Positions 41,489 to 51,155 of a stretch of 64,000 nt of DNA are shown here, piece after piece. The notes under the pieces were generated by a model. The model worked only from the letters and a program-made list of their open reading frames with translations. It was not told the origin of the DNA and did not search any database. Numbering within the stretch: position 1 is the first letter of the stretch; every line of letters starts with the position of its first letter. Origin of the DNA: Desulfovibrio sp. 86 (GTDB lineage: Bacteria > Desulfobacterota > Desulfovibrionia > Desulfovibrionales > Desulfovibrionaceae); NCBI RefSeq assembly GCF_902702915.1, contig NZ_LR738849.1, positions 2,239,001 through 2,303,000 on the forward strand, given 5' to 3'. Both the position numbers and the translations under genes were made by a program.

Positions 41489-41513
41489 GTGGGGGAGGAG
41501 GTCCCTCCCCCAC
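41489..41513 (-). terminator. Family 3 hairpin, copy e, downstream of the glycogen cluster
   Basis: GTGGGGGAGGAGGTCCCTCCCCCAC keeps the outer stem and lacks the inner CCCTTTTGCAAAAGGG. The AAAGCATTT flank faces the glycogen synthase-phosphorylase stop at 41553 and the AGTTTTAGGGG tail is distal, as in other copies. Confidence 0.65.
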
Positions 41514-41552
41514 AAAGCATTTAAAGCGGCATGGCTCTGGACTTCCCGTAAC

Positions 41553-44500
41553 CTATGCCCACAGGACGAGGCCCGTTTCAAGCGGCGAGGCCAGGTCTTT
41601 ATGGAAGGGCATGATGCGAACGCCATAGCGGTACTGCCCGCTTTGCGTCGGTATGTAGGTGGCCGCATAGGTTTTGCCGCCGTTGCCATTGTCCGAGGTG
41701 CGGGATTCAAGCCGCAGGATTTCGGGTTTGTCAATGAAGTTGCCGTCAATGAGCGCGCGGCCGATGACAAGCTGGGCCAGGATTTCTTCGGGCTGCATTT
41801 CGCCTATGTCGATATGCAGGCGAACGCTCACAGGCTCGCCGCAGATCATTGTATTGTTCTCCACGCCGCTGATGAGCATCTCCTCCACCTTGACGGTACC
41901 GAAACGGGCGGGCAGGTCTTTTGCCCATGCGGCAAGCTGGCGGCAGGCGGCCCAGTCGTTTTCGGCCAGCATGTTGCGACGGCGCGCCGCCCGCAGGTAG
42001 TACTGGCGGATGTAGTCGTTGAGCATGCGATTGCTGCTGTACATGGCGGTAAGGCTTTTGAGCGAGCGCTTGCCCATGGCTATCCACTGTGCGGGAAGGC
42101 CGTTCTGGTTGCGTTCAAAGTACAGGGGCAGCACGGCATTTTCCAGCAGGCCGTACAGCGATTCTGCGTCGATGTAGTCGTTCTGCTCGCTGCTGGGCAG
42201 TTCATTGGTGACCACGGGGCCGATGGTCCAGCCGTTTTGCCTGTTGTAGCCCTCGCACCACCAGCCGTCGGAGATGCTCAGGTTCACGCCGCCGTTGACG
42301 GGCAGTTTCATGCCGCTGGTGCCCGAAGCCTCGTGGGGGCGGCGGGGCGTGTTGAGCCAGACGTCGCAGCCCTGCGACATGAGCCGCGACACGGCCAGAC
42401 TGTAGTTTTCGAGAAAGAAGATGCGCCCCAGAAAGCGTTTGTCCTGGCACATGCGCATGACTTCCTGAATGAGGTTTATGCCCGCCTCATCCGCGGGATG
42501 CGCCTTGCCGGAAAAGACCAGCACCACAGGGCGGTCGGGATTGTTGAGAATGCGCGCCAGGCGGTCGGGATCGGCAAAGAGCAGGGTGGCGCGCTTGTAG
42601 GGCGCAAACCGTCGGGCAAAGCCGATAATGAGCGTTTCGGGCTTGAGCAGGGCCTCCATGTCCTTGCGGGTGGCGGGGTCCAGCTTGAAGCGCTGGGCAA
42701 AGACGGGAACCCGCTTGCGCAGGGCGTCGAGCAGGGCTTCTTTCTGGTTCTGGCGGGCAGCCCAGAAGGCTTCGTCGGGGATTCCGTCCACCTTGTCCCA
42801 TGTATCAGCGCCGGGCTGGGACTGCATCCAGCCGGAGCCAAGGTGCTTGAACAGCAGTTCGTGCATCCAGCTGCCCACGTAGGAGGGGGTATGCACGCCG
42901 TTGGTGACGTGGCCTATGGGCGTTTCGGCCGTGGGCAGGCCCTTCCACAACTTGTTCCACATGTGGCGGGAAACGATGCCGTGCAGGCGGCTGACGCCGT
43001 TGGCCCAGCAGGAAAGGCGCAGGGCCAGCACGGTCATTTCAAAGGACTGGCTGTCGCCGCCCTCGATCTGTCCCAGTTTGATGAACTGCTGCCACGAAAG
43101 GTTGAGGCTTTGCGCCATGCCGGTGAAATAGCGGCCCATAAGTTCGAGAGAGAAGGATTCGTTGCCCGCCGATACGGGCGTATGGGTGGTGAAGAGCGTG
43201 TTGGAGCGCACGCGCGTAATGGCTTCGTCATAGTCCATGCCCTGGGTCATGCAGTCGCGTACCCTTTCAAGAGCCATGAAGGCCGAATGCCCTTCATTCA
43301 TGTGATACACGCTGGGGATGATGTCCAGGGTGCGCAGAAGGCGCATGCCGCCCTGGCCCAGCAGGATTTCCTGCAGCAGCCGGGTTTCGCGGTTGGCTTC
43401 GTAGAGGCGGTCCGTGATGCGGCGGTCTTCATCGGTGTTGCGGGGGGTGTCCGTATCCATAAGGAAGAGCGTCACCCGGCCCACCTGCAAGCGCCACACG
43501 CGGGCAAAGAGGATGCGCCCCGGCAGTTCAAGCTGCACATAGATGTCTTCGCCAAAGGCGTCCTGCATCTGCTTTATGGGCATCTGGGCAAAGTTGTTGA
43601 CGGGGTACTGGGCCACCTGACGGCCGTTGGAGTCGATCTCCTGCATGAAGTAGCCGCTCTTGTAGAGCAGGCCGATGCCCATCAGCGGCAGGGCCATGTC
43701 CGAGGCGGATTTGAGATGGTCGCCGGAAAGTACGCCAAGGCCGCCGGAATAGATGGGTATGGACTCGTTGAGCCCGTATTCCGTGGAAAAGTAGACAATG
43801 GGGTTTTCGGGCGTCACGTCCTGACTGAGGGAGCGGATGGGTTCGGCCATATAGGCGTCAAAACTCTCCATCACCTTGTGGTACATGTCCATGTACTCTT
43901 CGTTGGCCATGAGCTCCTTGAAGCGGGCGGGCCATGCTTCTTCAAGCATTCTCAGCGGATTGCGGCAGGCTTCCCACAACTGGGGGTTCAGGGCCATGAA
44001 CAGGGCCTTGGCGTAGTCGTGCCAGCACCACCAGACGTTCTGGGCAAGCTCGCGCAGGCGTGCAAGCTCGCGGGGCACTTCGGCCACGGCCATGATGGGG
44101 CGCAGAAAGGGTGTGGCCGAGCAGGAGGCCGTGAGCACCCGCGTCAGCGCGCCGTGCCCTGCATCGTGATCGGCGCGGGTTTCGGATTTTGTGAGAGCTA
44201 TGCTAAATGCTTTCAAATAGTTATCGAAAAAATAACTCCAGGATGTTTTTTCGGCCAGGGCGCGGGCGTGGCCGCGCCAGGAGTGCATGTCCTCGACAGC
44301 GCAGGTGGAGGCAACAAGGATTTTTTCGTGCAGCACTTTGGCGCTCTGCTCAAAGTTCATGCCGCGCCGGGGCATGACGTACACGCCCCTGTGATCCATG
44401 CCCGCTTCCTTCATCTTTTCCCTGGCCCACATGCCGAAGCCCGAAAGGTCGGTGGTGAGCGTGGGCACGGCCCAGGCCGCGCTTTCCTGCGGCGTATAGC

Positions 44501-45809
44501 CCCATGGCTCGTACCAGGAGGGGAAGAAGCCCACATCGCAGGCGGCCAGTATTTCCTCGTAGGGCATGTTCAAAAAGCCGTCATGCCCGTCAAGCATGGC
44601 GGGCACAAAGATGACCTTGATGCGTCGCTCCGGCCTGTTGTTGAGTCCGAGGCGGCGGCAGGCGTTGATAATGGGGTCCTGCGGGGCGTTCCACACATAA
44701 TGGGTGCAGATGAAGGGCTGGCCGTTGTCCGTTTCAGCCGGGTCGCCGGACACGGCCGCCGGGTTGACGCCCGTGTGGCCGCCCATGACCATGCAGAGAA
44801 CCAGAACGGAGGCCTCAGTGCCGGACAGGTTGCGGTCGGCCTGGGCCAGGGCGTCCAAAAAGATGTCCACGCCCTTGTTGTGCATCTCATAGCGGCCTGA
44901 AATGATGAAGATACGGGTGTGATCCGGCAGGGGGCCGCGCAAAAAGCGCCCTGCGGCTTCCATTATCTTTGCCCGCGAGGCCGAAGGCACGATGCGGTCT
45001 TCGGAATAGTCGGGTATGACGCGCAGATCCAGACCGTTGGTGGTGATGACGTCGGGCTGGCGGCCCAGAAAGACCGTGGATTCCTCGCCGGTGATGGGGC
45101 TCACGGTGGTAAAGGCGTCGGCCTCGCGCGCGGCGGTGCTCTCCATGGACCATTTGGCCGTGATGTTCAGCGCCGCCGCCTCGTTGGCCGGATTGATGTT
45201 GCGCATGTTGCTGTAGATGTCGCGGCCGGTGGCGGCCAGGGCACGGCCCAGCATGGTGGCGTGGGTGGTAAAGACCGTGCCCACCCCCGGCGCGAGCTTT
45301 TTGACCATGAGCAGGCCTGCGGCGCACATCCATTCGTGAAAAAGGGCCACGCTGTGCCCCTGCATGGGCTCCACACGGCTTTCGTGCACGGCGGCGATGA
45401 CCTCACCGCAGGCAGCGGCGAACATGACGGGCTCAATATAGTCCCAGCCGCCGGAGAGGGAGTCCACGCCGTAGTTTTTCCACATTTCAAAAAGCAGCTG
45501 GTTGCTGGCGTAGCGCTTGTCGAACTCCACCAGTATGACCTTGGGGCGTCCGGGTATGTTCCAGCGGCCCAGGCGGCATTTGAGGTCACGGGTGGCAAGA
45601 CCTATGCGCAGGGAGTCCCAGGCGTGTTCGTCGGTTTCTTCAAAGCCGGGATTCTGCTTCAGGGCCGGGCCCAGAAGAAAGTAGTCTTCGCCGAAGTGTT
45701 CAACGGCCTGAAGGGCCTTGCTGGTGACGACGGAGTGAATGCCGCCCACCTTGTTGCAGACTTCCCAGCTCACTTCAAACAGGGTTACCGGGGAGGAATT
45801 GAAGTCCAT
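41553..45809 (-). CDS. GT3 glycogen synthase fused to GT35 alpha-glucan phosphorylase
   Basis: A 1418-residue fusion of opposing activities. Residues 1-545 resemble eukaryotic-type GT3 glycogen synthase: FEVSWEVCNKVGGIHSVVTSKA at the sugar-nucleotide site and the E-x7-E motif at E434/E442 (YEPWGYTPQE). Residues about 575-690 match DUF3417, the N domain of short alpha-glucan phosphorylases (LARLRELAQNVWWCWHDY). About 690-1290 is GT35, with STEYGLNESIPIYSGGLGVL and the PLP-lysine motif SGTSGMKLPVNGG. About 120 C-terminal residues form a beta-rich domain. Start ATG 45809 has AAGGAG upstream. It is the last gene of the glycogen cluster; 241 bases with a 10-bp inverted repeat (45980-45989 and 46015-46024) separate it from the GH57 gene. 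Synthase donor and phosphorylase direction are inferred. Confidence 0.88.
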   Translation of the reverse strand: MDFNSSPVTLFEVSWEVCNKVGGIHSVVTSKALQAVEHFGEDYFLLGPALKQNPGFEETDEHAWDSLRIGLATRDLKCRLGRWNIPGRPKVILVEFDKRYASNQLLFEMWKNYGVDSLSGGWDYIEPVMFAAACGEVIAAVHESRVEPMQGHSVALFHEWMCAAGLLMVKKLAPGVGTVFTTHATMLGRALAATGRDIYSNMRNINPANEAAALNITAKWSMESTAAREADAFTTVSPITGEESTVFLGRQPDVITTNGLDLRVIPDYSEDRIVPSASRAKIMEAAGRFLRGPLPDHTRIFIISGRYEMHNKGVDIFLDALAQADRNLSGTEASVLVLCMVMGGHTGVNPAAVSGDPAETDNGQPFICTHYVWNAPQDPIINACRRLGLNNRPERRIKVIFVPAMLDGHDGFLNMPYEEILAACDVGFFPSWYEPWGYTPQESAAWAVPTLTTDLSGFGMWAREKMKEAGMDHRGVYVMPRRGMNFEQSAKVLHEKILVASTCAVEDMHSWRGHARALAEKTSWSYFFDNYLKAFSIALTKSETRADHDAGHGALTRVLTASCSATPFLRPIMAVAEVPRELARLRELAQNVWWCWHDYAKALFMALNPQLWEACRNPLRMLEEAWPARFKELMANEEYMDMYHKVMESFDAYMAEPIRSLSQDVTPENPIVYFSTEYGLNESIPIYSGGLGVLSGDHLKSASDMALPLMGIGLLYKSGYFMQEIDSNGRQVAQYPVNNFAQMPIKQMQDAFGEDIYVQLELPGRILFARVWRLQVGRVTLFLMDTDTPRNTDEDRRITDRLYEANRETRLLQEILLGQGGMRLLRTLDIIPSVYHMNEGHSAFMALERVRDCMTQGMDYDEAITRVRSNTLFTTHTPVSAGNESFSLELMGRYFTGMAQSLNLSWQQFIKLGQIEGGDSQSFEMTVLALRLSCWANGVSRLHGIVSRHMWNKLWKGLPTAETPIGHVTNGVHTPSYVGSWMHELLFKHLGSGWMQSQPGADTWDKVDGIPDEAFWAARQNQKEALLDALRKRVPVFAQRFKLDPATRKDMEALLKPETLIIGFARRFAPYKRATLLFADPDRLARILNNPDRPVVLVFSGKAHPADEAGINLIQEVMRMCQDKRFLGRIFFLENYSLAVSRLMSQGCDVWLNTPRRPHEASGTSGMKLPVNGGVNLSISDGWWCEGYNRQNGWTIGPVVTNELPSSEQNDYIDAESLYGLLENAVLPLYFERNQNGLPAQWIAMGKRSLKSLTAMYSSNRMLNDYIRQYYLRAARRRNMLAENDWAACRQLAAWAKDLPARFGTVKVEEMLISGVENNTMICGEPVSVRLHIDIGEMQPEEILAQLVIGRALIDGNFIDKPEILRLESRTSDNGNGGKTYAATYIPTQSGQYRYGVRIMPFHKDLASPLETGLVLWA

Positions 45810-46050
45810 GTCATCTCCTTGCTCAAGATATCAGTAAGGGGCGCACCTAGTGGCCCCTTCGTGTCGGGGTATCCGTTTTCAGGGCAGTTTCACTGGCCAT
45901 GGGCCGTCCGCAAGACTTTGCGTCGCCCGTCGGCAGCCGCGTGAACGCGCTCTGGCGGCGGGGTATGCGGGCGCTTGCCGTGAAGGCGCACACGCGGGAC
46001 ATCCGCGCGGAGTCGCGCCTTCACGGGCGTGCCGTGGCCTTTGTGTGTTC

Positions 46051-47502
46051 TCAAGGCCGATCCGCTCCTGCGGGCGAAGCGGCGGGCTTTTTTTCTTTTG
46101 TGGTGGCCCCGGCCTTGGCGGCGGCTTTTTTCTTGGCTGGCTCCGCCTTTTTGGCGGGCGCTGCTTTTGTGCCCGTCACTGTTTTTTTGCCGGGCGTTTT
46201 TTTCGCAGTTTTGGGCTGCGCCCCGGGGCTTTGGCCTGCAGGGCTTTTTGCCGGAGCAGCCTTTGTCGGATCAGCCTTGGCCGGGTCAGCCTTGGCCGGG
46301 TCGGGAACCTTTGGCTGTTCCTCAACAACCTTGAGGCGCATTTCAAAGTCCGCCAGCACGTTCATGAAGGTGATGTAGGCGTCATAGGGACTGCCAAAGG
46401 GACTTGGCCTGTCCGGGGCCTCGCTGGAAAACCACTTGGTGGACATATGGCGGAAGTGGTCGGCGGTCTGTAACCTGTCGAAATCATGGCGCAGTTCGGC
46501 CGATCCGCAACGATCCGCCTGTGGGGCCAGGGCGTAGAGGGCGTGTATGGCGTCTTTTTGCATGTCGTTGCCAAGCCACGCGGTGAGGTCGCCGCTCTCG
46601 TCCTCCCAGGATATGAACTGGGGGATGTCCATCTTGCCCACAGGCTTGAATTGTTTGACCGCCACGGCGGGCGTGGCAAAGTAAAAGTCTTTGCGGGCCA
46701 GCAGAGCCTCCGGCAGGGCTTCCAAAAAGTCAAAAATGCCCGACTCCTTGCTGTGGCGCAGGCCGAACACGTGATAATCGTTGATAATATTGATGACATC
46801 AGCCGAGTCGGCCAATCCGTGGCACCAGGAGGCAAAGGCGTCGGCCGTGAGGGGCCATGCGGGCCAGGCAGTGTCGGAAAAGCGCAGGCCGATGTCGTTG
46901 GAAAGGCTGGTGTTGCGCAACAGCAGGCCAAGGCCGGGGGCGCTGACGGGCTGGTACAGGTAGTTGGCGCTGCGCCAGCCCAGCACCTGATCCGTGCCCT
47001 CGGCCAGCACGGCCTTAAAGCCGAGTTCGGCCACAGCTGCGGCGAGGTCGTTGTTGTACACGCATTCCGTATGCTTGAAGGTCACGGGCTTGACGCCGAA
47101 GAGCTTTTTCAGGCGGGCCGTCTGCGCCTGCACCTGGCGGTCAAACTCCTGGCGGGAATAGAGAAAGGCCAGGGAATGCGGCGCGGTCTCGGCCACAAAT
47201 TCCACGCAGCCTGTTTGCGCCAGGGCCGTAAAGCTTTCAAGCACTTCAGGAACGTACTGCTCAAAGAGGTCAAGGGCAGTGCCCGAAATGGCGTAGGAAA
47301 CGTGAAATGCCTTGCCGTAACGGCGGATGAGCTTGAGCATGAGCTCATTGGCGGGCAGGTAGCACAGGCGTGCCGCGCGCAGCATGGCGTCGCAGTTGTG
47401 GTCATCGTCTTCATAAATGGAATTCTGACCCATATCAAAAACCGTATAGCGGCGTAGCTGATAAGGTTCGTGAACCTCATAGCACAGGCATATGGCTGTC
47501 AT
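46051..47502 (-). CDS. GH57 family alpha-amylase-like enzyme with basic Ala/Lys/Pro tail
   Basis: A 483-residue protein of glycoside hydrolase family 57, probably acting on glycogen-derived alpha-glucan. The nucleophile region FKHTECVYNNDLAAAVAELG matches the TELIYNND motif of GH57 amylases (Glu conserved), and NDYHVFGLRH aligns with the MDYETFGEH acid-base motif, with Asp kept. The start ATG 47502 overlaps the preceding gene's stop (ATGA) and has CGGAGG upstream. The last about 88 residues repeat DPAKA, APAKK and KKAA units like a histone H1 tail; this tail is not a normal part of GH57 and may bind polyanions. It is cytoplasmic: no signal peptide is visible. Confidence 0.82.
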   Translation of the reverse strand: MTAICLCYEVHEPYQLRRYTVFDMGQNSIYEDDDHNCDAMLRAARLCYLPANELMLKLIRRYGKAFHVSYAISGTALDLFEQYVPEVLESFTALAQTGCVEFVAETAPHSLAFLYSRQEFDRQVQAQTARLKKLFGVKPVTFKHTECVYNNDLAAAVAELGFKAVLAEGTDQVLGWRSANYLYQPVSAPGLGLLLRNTSLSNDIGLRFSDTAWPAWPLTADAFASWCHGLADSADVINIINDYHVFGLRHSKESGIFDFLEALPEALLARKDFYFATPAVAVKQFKPVGKMDIPQFISWEDESGDLTAWLGNDMQKDAIHALYALAPQADRCGSAELRHDFDRLQTADHFRHMSTKWFSSEAPDRPSPFGSPYDAYITFMNVLADFEMRLKVVEEQPKVPDPAKADPAKADPTKAAPAKSPAGQSPGAQPKTAKKTPGKKTVTGTKAAPAKKAEPAKKKAAAKAGATTKEKKPAASPAGADRP

Positions 47503-48857
47503 GAGCGACCTCCGTGTACGTTGTGGTAAATGGCCAGCAACTGGTCGGCGGCATTTTCCCAACGGATGGACTTCATTTCTTCGCGGCAGTTTTTCACCAG
47601 TTCAGCCGCCAGGCAGGGATAGCGCAAGACGGCGCAGATTTTGTCGGCCATGTCGCGGGTATCCCAAAAATCGGCTTTAAGGGCGTGATCCAGCACTTCG
47701 GATACGCCCGATTGACGTGAGAGCAGCACAGGAACGTCGTAGAGCATGGCCTCAAGGGGCGTTATGCCGAAGGGTTCGGAAACCGACGGCATGACGTAGA
47801 GATCGCTGAGGGCAAACATGCGGTCCACCTCCTCCCCCTGCAGGAAGCCAGCGAAGTGAAAGCGGCTGCCCATGCGCAACTGGCCGGCCCTGCGGATGAG
47901 ACGTGGCAGCATGTCGCCGCTGCCAGCCATGAAAAAACGCACGTTGGGGATTTTTTGCAGCACCAGCCGTGCGGCCTCCATGAAATATTCCGGCCCCTTC
48001 TGAAAGGTGACGCGGCCCAGAAACAGCACGCGCTTTTCGTGCCGTATGCGCGGCGGGATGGGATAATGGCGCTGGGCCTCGTGACGGGCCACGGCGTTGT
48101 GCACGACCATCACCTTTTCCGGGGGGATGCCGTAGCGTTCGATGACGGTTTTGCGGGTGAGGCGGCTCACGGCCACCACCACATCGGCGGCCAGCATGCC
48201 CGCCCGTTCAATGCCCGCCACCTGTTCGTTGATGTCGCATCCGCTGCGGTCGTATTCGGTGGCGTGAATGTGGACCACAAGGGGTTTGCCCGTGAGGGTT
48301 TTGGCCAGCATGCCCGCTGGATAGGTCATCCAGTCATGGGCGTGGATGACGTCGAAGTCTTCCTGGACGGCCAGGGCTGCGGAAAGGCGGCTGTACCGCA
48401 GCACCTCGTCCATAAGGCTGGGGCCGTATCCGCCTTGCAGCGTATAGGTAAAGGATCGGGATTGACGGGACTCTTCTTCTCCCGCCGGGTGCTGCATCAG
48501 GCGATACGGTTCTCCCGCGCAGGTGCGGCCGCTGAGGCGGCCCAGCGCGCCGACGTAGTCCTGCGGGGTGAGATAGGGCATGAGCGGGCTGTCCACTGGC
48601 AGGCAGCGTATGCCGTTGCGCCAGACTTCCTGTTGCGCCCAGTCCATGCGCTGTACCAGGTCTTCAGTGATGGGAGTTCCGGATGCCGAACGCAGACGCA
48701 GAAATTCCCCTTTCCCCTTGCTGTCGTCGATACGGGGCAGTACAAAGATTATTTCCGCTCCCCTGCGGGCCAGGGCCTGGGTCATGCCAAAGCAGGCTGT
48801 GCCCAGACCTCCGCTGATGTGAGGTGGGAACTCCCAGCCGAACATAAGCACTCGCAT
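47499..48857 (-). CDS. GT4-family glycogen synthase-like glycosyltransferase
   Basis: A 452-residue retaining glycosyltransferase, probably elongating alpha-1,4-glucan or a related polysaccharide. The N terminus MRVLMFGWEFPPHISGGLGT has the KxGGL-type loop (here SGGLG), followed by DFDVIHAHDWMTYPAG, the C-terminal GT-B domain LFLGRVTFQKGPEYFMEAA, and the E-x7-E motif SEPFGITPLEAM. GAGGGAGAACAC before ATG 48857 selects this start. The stop overlaps the GH57 start by four bases. It resembles members described as glycogen synthases in sulfate reducers; donor specificity is not readable. Confidence 0.85.
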   Translation of the reverse strand: MRVLMFGWEFPPHISGGLGTACFGMTQALARRGAEIIFVLPRIDDSKGKGEFLRLRSASGTPITEDLVQRMDWAQQEVWRNGIRCLPVDSPLMPYLTPQDYVGALGRLSGRTCAGEPYRLMQHPAGEEESRQSRSFTYTLQGGYGPSLMDEVLRYSRLSAALAVQEDFDVIHAHDWMTYPAGMLAKTLTGKPLVVHIHATEYDRSGCDINEQVAGIERAGMLAADVVVAVSRLTRKTVIERYGIPPEKVMVVHNAVARHEAQRHYPIPPRIRHEKRVLFLGRVTFQKGPEYFMEAARLVLQKIPNVRFFMAGSGDMLPRLIRRAGQLRMGSRFHFAGFLQGEEVDRMFALSDLYVMPSVSEPFGITPLEAMLYDVPVLLSRQSGVSEVLDHALKADFWDTRDMADKICAVLRYPCLAAELVKNCREEMKSIRWENAADQLLAIYHNVHGGRS

Positions 48858-49016
48858 GTGTTCTCCCTCATGCGGCGGGGATTCTCCCGCCGGATTCAGC
48901 GGCCGTTCCTGTGGGCCGCCACAACTCTTCCCCCGCTCCTGTTCGAACATTCTTTTTGCTATTCGTGCCTGGCGGCGAAGCAGTATGGCCGCGCAGGCAT
49001 GGTTTGCTGGCTTTTT

Positions 49017-51155
49017 TTACGGTTGTGCTGCGTCCGGCGCGCACGGATGCTGTTTCTTGCAGCCTTCCAGTGTCATGCTCACGCGGCAGACTCCCGCCGT
49101 ATCGCCAATGACGGGGTGGGCCATGCGGTGCGCCGCCAGTTTTTGCCAGCGCTCGTAGACTGCGGGAGCGGCTTTTTGCAACCGCAGCAAAAGGCGCAGG
49201 CATTCGGCCACACTCCAGGCCTGGGCGATGCAGCCATTGGGTTTGTACGGGGGCGAGCCGTCAAACACTTCAGAAATGCTGCCAAGGCCCGCCTGGGAAA
49301 TATGGTCGCAGTAAAGTGGCGTGAGCGTGTCCAGAAGCGCCATGGCCGCGCCGTCCACATCCCAGGCCGTGCGCAGCAGGGCGTCCGCGTAGTGCCCCAG
49401 CAGCCAGGGCCAGACCGTGCCCTGGTGATAGGCCGCGTCCCGGCTGGCCGGGCCGCCGTCGTACCGTCCCCTGTAGTGCGGGTCGTCCGGGGCCAGGGTG
49501 CGCAGACCGTAAGGCGTGAGCAGTTTGTTGCGCACGCATTCCACCACCTGGGCCTGATAGTCTTCAGACAGCACGGGATGGGGCAGGGAAACCGCGAAAA
49601 TCTGGTTGGGCCGCACACTGACGTCGAGCTTGCCGTTCTGCCAGACGTCGCCAAGGTAGCCCCCGCCGCCGTATACCCAGAAGCGTTGGAAAAATGCCGT
49701 GCGCATGCGGCGCAGGACCATGTCCCCCGCCAGGGGCTCCTCGCCAAAACGCGCGGCGAGCTGGTCCGCAAAGGCCAGGGTGTTGTACCAGAGGGCATTG
49801 ATTTCAACCGGGCAGCCCTGCCGGGGCGTCACGGGGGCGTTGTCGGCCTGCGCGTCCATCCAGGTGAGCTGGCTGTGGGCGTTGCCTGCGTGCAGCAGGC
49901 CCTCGGCGTCCACATGGATGTCCAGCTGTCTGGCCCTGCCCTGGCCCGCACGGTAGCCGGAAATGACAGCCTTGAGCGCGGGCCAGGCATTTTCACGCAC
50001 CCAGGCGAGATGCCCGGCGTCCACCTCAAGGCAGCTTTGCAGCGCAAAGGCGTACCACAGGGCGGCGTCCACGGAGTTGTAGGCGTGGTCGCCCTGGGGC
50101 GAAAACATGTTGGGGATGAGCCCGTCCTCGACATGCCTGCCCATTTCGGCCAGAACGCGCAGGCCAAAATCCGTACGGCCAGCATGAAAGGTCAAGCCCG
50201 GCAGGCTGATGAGGGTGTCGCGGCCCCAGGCGTCAAACCAGTGGTAGCCCGCCAGCACCTCGGGCCGTCCCGAAGGGGATTCGATGCAGAACTGGCGTCC
50301 GACCTGGGCCAGATGCCCGGTGAGTCCGAAGCGGGCCTTGTGGGCCTTGGTGCGTTCACGGCTGGAATCATCCCACATCTGGCGCAGATCCTGCCCGCAG
50401 GGGTGGGTTCCCACCGCCAGGTAGACGCAGCTTTCCGCGCCTTCGGCAAGGGGGGGCATGCCCACGTCCAGCACGCCCGGCGTAAAGAGGTCTTCGCTGT
50501 AGGGAAAGCCGCGTTCACGCTCTTCAAGGTATTCCACATTGCGGCACCAGTCCGGGCGTGGCGTGAAAGAATGCTTCTGGTTTGTCTGGCACTGGATGTA
50601 GAGCGTGGGCAGCCCTTCATAGGGGGTGATGCTGAAGCCGTCGGACAGTGGGGTGGTTTCTGCGCGCAGGTCAGGATTGGCGTGGGTAAGCTTGTGAAAA
50701 TTGCGGTAGGCCAGCAGGGGGCGCAGGCGTAGTGTCAGTGGCGGTACGGGAGTGGGTCCGCGCACGCTGAAGCGCATCAAGAGCAGGCTTTCCCCACGGA
50801 CAAGCAGGATTTCACGGCACAGGCGCACGTCGCCGACGCGGTAGACGCACTGTGGCCACTGATCCAGGCGGAATGCCTCAAGATAGTCGTGGCCGTGAGG
50901 GTAGAGCGTGCCGGGGTGCTGGCGTGTGGAAAGCGTGAATTCCTTGCCGCCGCCCATGATGGATTCTTCAAGGGCGGAGAGCAGCACATGGCGGCCATAG
51001 GGCGTATTGACCGTGAGCAGGCCGTGGTATTTCCGCGTATTGCAGCAAAGGATGGTGCTGCTGGCGTAATCGCCAAGGCCATTGGTGAGCAGCCATTCCT
51101 TGCGCAACGCCCTGCGGGTGTTCTGGCAGGCAGCCTTGTCAAAGCTGAACCGCAT
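49017..51155 (-). CDS. Amylo-alpha-1,6-glucosidase (glycogen debranching enzyme)
   Basis: Hydrolyses alpha-1,6 branch points of glycogen. The 712-residue protein begins with the typical glycogen-debranching N domain (EWLLTNGLGDYASSTILCCNTRKYHGLL). The GH133-type (alpha/alpha)6 catalytic domain follows, with GYHWFDAWGRDTLISLPGL, NSVDAALWYAFALQ and TVWPWLLGHYADALLR; acidic residues of the WFxxWGRDT segment are conserved. GGAGG five bases before ATG 51155 fixes the start. It is first in the cluster of four minus-strand glycogen genes; the next gene starts 160 bases later. The promoter lies in the gap shared with the divergent liv operon. Confidence 0.93.
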   Translation of the reverse strand: MRFSFDKAACQNTRRALRKEWLLTNGLGDYASSTILCCNTRKYHGLLTVNTPYGRHVLLSALEESIMGGGKEFTLSTRQHPGTLYPHGHDYLEAFRLDQWPQCVYRVGDVRLCREILLVRGESLLLMRFSVRGPTPVPPLTLRLRPLLAYRNFHKLTHANPDLRAETTPLSDGFSITPYEGLPTLYIQCQTNQKHSFTPRPDWCRNVEYLEERERGFPYSEDLFTPGVLDVGMPPLAEGAESCVYLAVGTHPCGQDLRQMWDDSSRERTKAHKARFGLTGHLAQVGRQFCIESPSGRPEVLAGYHWFDAWGRDTLISLPGLTFHAGRTDFGLRVLAEMGRHVEDGLIPNMFSPQGDHAYNSVDAALWYAFALQSCLEVDAGHLAWVRENAWPALKAVISGYRAGQGRARQLDIHVDAEGLLHAGNAHSQLTWMDAQADNAPVTPRQGCPVEINALWYNTLAFADQLAARFGEEPLAGDMVLRRMRTAFFQRFWVYGGGGYLGDVWQNGKLDVSVRPNQIFAVSLPHPVLSEDYQAQVVECVRNKLLTPYGLRTLAPDDPHYRGRYDGGPASRDAAYHQGTVWPWLLGHYADALLRTAWDVDGAAMALLDTLTPLYCDHISQAGLGSISEVFDGSPPYKPNGCIAQAWSVAECLRLLLRLQKAAPAVYERWQKLAAHRMAHPVIGDTAGVCRVSMTLEGCKKQHPCAPDAAQP

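Noticed and set aside
41487-44900. A 1137-codon open frame on the plus strand opposite the glycogen fusion gene, and similar long frames at 2085-3962 (minus), 11749-13740 (plus), 33136-35055 (plus) and 47856-50732 (plus)
   Set aside because: All lie antisense to genes with clear family motifs, have no ribosome sites, and read like the reverse complement of high-GC codons (His, Gly, Ala, Arg rich). They are composition artefacts.
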